The notes below the pieces were generated by a model. That model was not told the DNA's origin. It did not search any database and was given only the letters and a program-made list of their open reading frames with translations. Both the position numbers and the translations under genes were made by a program. From Candidatus Krumholzibacteriia bacterium (lineage in GTDB: Bacteria > Krumholzibacteriota > Krumholzibacteriia > LZORAL124-64-63), in contig JACZKN010000268.1 in the NCBI GenBank assembly GCA_014859985.1, positions 1 through 8,532 on the forward strand: DNA of 8,532 nucleotides. Direction: 5' to 3'. Numbering within the stretch: position 1 is the first letter of the stretch; the number at the start of each line of letters is the position of its first letter. Of this stretch, positions 7,201 to 8,532 are shown one piece after another.

Positions 7201-8457
7201 GATTTCGCCAGGTATATCATCGGGACGAATTCTGGTGCATGCGATTGGCTGGCGCTGAAGATCGGTGAGGAGCCGTGGATTGCACCAAGAAAAAAGCTGG
7301 AACTGGAACTAGCGGGAGTCGGTCCTGATGCACGGCAGGCATTCGGCGATTACGAACAGATTCTTTATGAACTAGACATCACTGTGTCGTTGTATGCCTT
7401 ACAAAGCGGTATGCCGAATGATGAAGGAATGGTTCAAGAGAAGGGCACTCAGGATACGCCTGAAATTGATCGGGTTGTAGAGGAATTGAGGCGCAGAAAA
7501 GCCGGGTTTATGGCGACGATTCCTGAAGCACGGCTCCCAAAGGTAGCGGTTCTTCTGCAGGACTTGCTGGACGAGAACAGGAAGCGTCCGCCGCGATTGA
7601 AGCTCGAACTCATTCAGAGGTACATCCTTTGGCGCGTCGCCGATCTTGGATGGACGATAGAACGGTTTGGGCTTTTTGATAGGTTTGAAGTCAGGTCGGA
7701 CGGCAGGGCGGGGCCAAGTGCGGAACGAATCGGAAAGAAGTACCAGTGGATTGCTTTTCACGAGATACTGGCTTATCTGTCAGACCATTACCAGTTCAGA
7801 GAGTGCTTCCGGGAAGATGAAGGCAAGCAAGCCTATGAGGGAGCCTGGCAGCTTTCGTCGCGCGGCATCGACCCATCCAATATCTTATTGACAAAGCCTG
7901 GCGCTGGGTCATGGAACGGCCACAAGGAATCTTGGTGGGGGCCGATGAGATGCTGTAAATGGGACGTACGAGTGGATCATAAAGATTGGATCGACCAAAA
8001 GGAGGACATCCCCAATCCGGAAGAGTTGTTGGTAGTTGCTGATCCCGTAGACGGAGAATTGTGGGTGAATCTCGATGGTCTCGCCGTTTGGCGGCAGCCC
8101 GCGCCGGAGGGAGTCGAGCCAAGCGAGGTTGATCGAAGAGAGTTGATGATTCGCTTCCAGAGCTATTTTGTTAGAAATACAGACTTGGAGGGCCTGCGGC
8201 ATTGGGCCGATGGGGTGGATATCGGATCTCATAGGATGCCAGAGCCCCAAAGTGTTCATAGGCTGTTTCTCGGTGAGTTTGGATGGGGTCCTGCCTTCAA
8301 GTTCTTCAGCGATCCGTATTATGGACACGAGGGGTGGGCGAAGCCGATCGAAAGCTGTCCTGCTAAAGTCGCGGCCACGAGCTTCACCTATACCCCAACT
8401 TTGCAAAACCATCCTGATCAAGCCGCCTGTTCCAGCCCCCGCATGATCCGGTCGTAG
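4210..8457 (+). CDS. Avs-like antiviral STAND NTPase with N-terminal PD-(D/E)xK nuclease; C terminus apparently replaced
   Basis: This encodes a 1415-residue multidomain protein. Residues ~10-165 form an Mrr/Cap4-like nuclease: a helix with E20, then RKGTPDAGVE (39-48, D44) and WGWQAKFF (59-66, Q62 and K64), giving a D...QxK active site. A helical linker follows (~205-340). The NTPase domain has Walker A GRAGTGKT (354-361), Walker B LIIVDALNEG (426-435, D430) and an arginine motif SVRSSYE (463-469). After it come winged-helix/helical segments with VSYERFGDHLAV (643-654). Residues ~690-1395 are helical and repeat-like, then mixed, with GKKYQWIAFHE (1175-1185) and GEFGWGPAFKFF (1355-1366). Together these fit the Avs (AVAST) family, in which a phage protein bound by the C-terminal half triggers NTPase-driven oligomerisation and nuclease activation. 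The trigger here is unknown. The start is set by AGGAG at 4197-4201. From about residue 1395 the reading enters GC-rich foreign DNA overlapping a reverse-strand gene, so the true C terminus is probably lost. It could also be a related non-Avs nuclease-STAND protein. Confidence 0.83.
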   Translation: MDFRWSDIRSLRGSQNSAFEELCAQIARAEAPQEALFRRKGTPDAGVECFCILPDEREWGWQAKFFETIGDTQWKQIDKSARTALEKHRKLSRYIVCVPRDLSDARVGTHRSEQDRWDAYVGRWQAVARELGMKVEFVWWGSFELLERLSTDEHIGRRVFWFGKQGLTREWFRGQLDAAIRAAGPRYTPDAHVDVPAGRALEVFGHTSAAEKRLRTSAAEVRRLVYDLTMSRDEKLDSGIATKMGEIRRSIQDVVTEITLVEFGPEARHSCRDVALSIEQVVTVSDALVEQLSALAEQYSKEHVGKGRSGANHGNPYWELSARLNRVRYRLAAVQAEFARYGRLEESPLLILTGRAGTGKTHLLCDVGMARSSEEAVTVVVMGQQLTGETDPWTQILQVLQLPGMSANEFLGALDAAGQASGRRALIIVDALNEGQGRILWRPHLSAFLAHIEKHRWLAVAVSVRSSYEEAVIPEEVLSEGYEVEHEGFSGVEYHAVRTYFSHYGLEFPSTPVLQPEFTNPLFLKTICKGLRKSGLKSLPRGFHGITAAFNFYIDAINRELAKRLDYDSTQNLVRECLNDFATMLGEIGQTWISRKEISDHINAKLPGRRFTESLYKNLVDEGVFTEEIASGGKGQLQEIVIVSYERFGDHLAVWHQLSKHFDPEHPTKAFSKGGGLEGLNDRGLPLSPGILESYCIQIPEICQRELPDLVPSVVEAWGFEEAYTRSLIWRAPDSISDSTTTWIQQLFLESEESNLCLDALVTLGSVRDHPLNADYLDRVLRRLPMPDRDVRWSEFVHRSWGSGESVDRLIDWSLEVADESEVDDDIIRLCTVVLIWLLASSNRSLRDTATKALVGLVGARPEIVCGAIGRFGGVDDPYILERLYAFAYGIVMRSQSPREVRLIAEMVYKAFYDQDTVIAHILTRDYARGVLERAVALGCDDGFDVSRFRPPYRSEWPAIPELEEVLTLYPDNDDSGFDGRSAAWSRTAIRESVMHGDFARYIIGTNSGACDWLALKIGEEPWIAPRKKLELELAGVGPDARQAFGDYEQILYELDITVSLYALQSGMPNDEGMVQEKGTQDTPEIDRVVEELRRRKAGFMATIPEARLPKVAVLLQDLLDENRKRPPRLKLELIQRYILWRVADLGWTIERFGLFDRFEVRSDGRAGPSAERIGKKYQWIAFHEILAYLSDHYQFRECFREDEGKQAYEGAWQLSSRGIDPSNILLTKPGAGSWNGHKESWWGPMRCCKWDVRVDHKDWIDQKEDIPNPEELLVVADPVDGELWVNLDGLAVWRQPAPEGVEPSEVDRRELMIRFQSYFVRNTDLEGLRHWADGVDIGSHRMPEPQSVHRLFLGEFGWGPAFKFFSDPYYGHEGWAKPIESCPAKVAATSFTYTPTLQNHPDQAACSSPRMIRS
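8393..8410. mobile_element. Candidate end of a second mobile element
   Basis: The sequence CCCCAACTTTGCAAAACC lies exactly where the Avs-like coding character ends, and only 7 bases separate it from the stop codon of the reverse-strand gene. A short run of C's followed by a TTTGCAAAA core, next to a transposase-like 3' end, is typical of IS terminal inverted repeats. I cannot assign a family, and the partner repeat is outside the window. The exact junction may be a few bases either side. Confidence 0.35.
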
Positions 8458-8532
8458 TCCGCCCGCACCGCCTCGTTCCCGCTCATCGTCAACGTCAGCG
8501 CACCATCCGGACGGTGGAGCCGGCCGGCCCGC
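8418..8532 (-). CDS. 3' end of an unidentified reverse-strand gene, possibly a transposase
   Basis: On the reverse strand a GC-rich open frame runs in from the window edge for 37 codons and stops at TGA (8418-8420). The visible end reads LHRPDGALTLT, MSGNEAVRADYDRIM and RGLEQAA. Its third positions are almost all G or C, unlike the adjoining Avs-like gene. It overlaps the last 40 bases of that gene tail to tail, which is odd for a native arrangement and fits the arrival of foreign DNA. The basic, beta-type segment followed by a helix resembles the tails of some DDE transposases, but that is only an impression. The start and domains are outside the window, so no function is claimed. Confidence 0.55.
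   Translation of the reverse strand, partial: RAGRLHRPDGALTLTMSGNEAVRADYDRIMRGLEQAA

Noticed and set aside
7909..8421. A 170-codon reverse-strand frame ending opposite the Avs-like gene
   Set aside because: It is antisense to conserved Avs-like sequence, and its TTG start falls at the stop codon of the other reverse-strand gene; no domain is visible.

Overview
The window is a fragment of an accessory defence island from a bacterium. The hsdR gene is strongly GC-rich, with almost every third codon position G or C, so either the host or that gene's source has a high-GC genome. The large gene at 4210-8457 has visibly lower GC and mixed third positions. No rRNA, tRNA or housekeeping gene is present, so the taxon cannot be named.

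Layout from left to right. (1) Positions 1-139 look like one end of an insertion sequence: four head-to-tail ~20-bp repeats close with CTGACA, in the style of IS21-family ends. (2) This end abuts a decapitated hsdS, the specificity subunit of a type I restriction-modification system; only the last ~100 residues remain (140-447). (3) An apparently intact hsdR follows (466-3546), encoding a restriction/translocase subunit with a PD-(D/E)xK nuclease and a full set of superfamily 2 helicase motifs. hsdM and most of hsdS are not in the window. (4) A small protein of unknown function (3605-3940) has its own good ribosome binding site. (5) A 269-bp intergenic stretch (3941-4209) holds three inverted repeats and ends in a tandemly repeated Shine-Dalgarno region. 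(6) A very large gene (4210-8457, 1415 codons) encodes an Mrr/Cap4-like PD-(D/E)xK nuclease domain, a STAND/NACHT-type P-loop NTPase and a long helical C-terminal half. This is the architecture of antiviral Avs (AVAST) phage sensors. (7) At about 8393 the sequence changes abruptly to GC-rich DNA carrying the 3' end of an unidentified reverse-strand gene (8418 to beyond 8532). The final ~20 residues of the Avs-like protein appear to be read through this foreign DNA.

The two defence systems would be complementary. The type I enzyme would cut unmodified incoming DNA, and the Avs-like protein would recognise a phage component and trigger its nuclease. Both bear damage at the outer margins: hsdS by the left-hand element, and the Avs-like C terminus by the right-hand junction. 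Because both ends run into probable mobile elements, the window may be an assembly fragment broken at repeats. That last point is inference.
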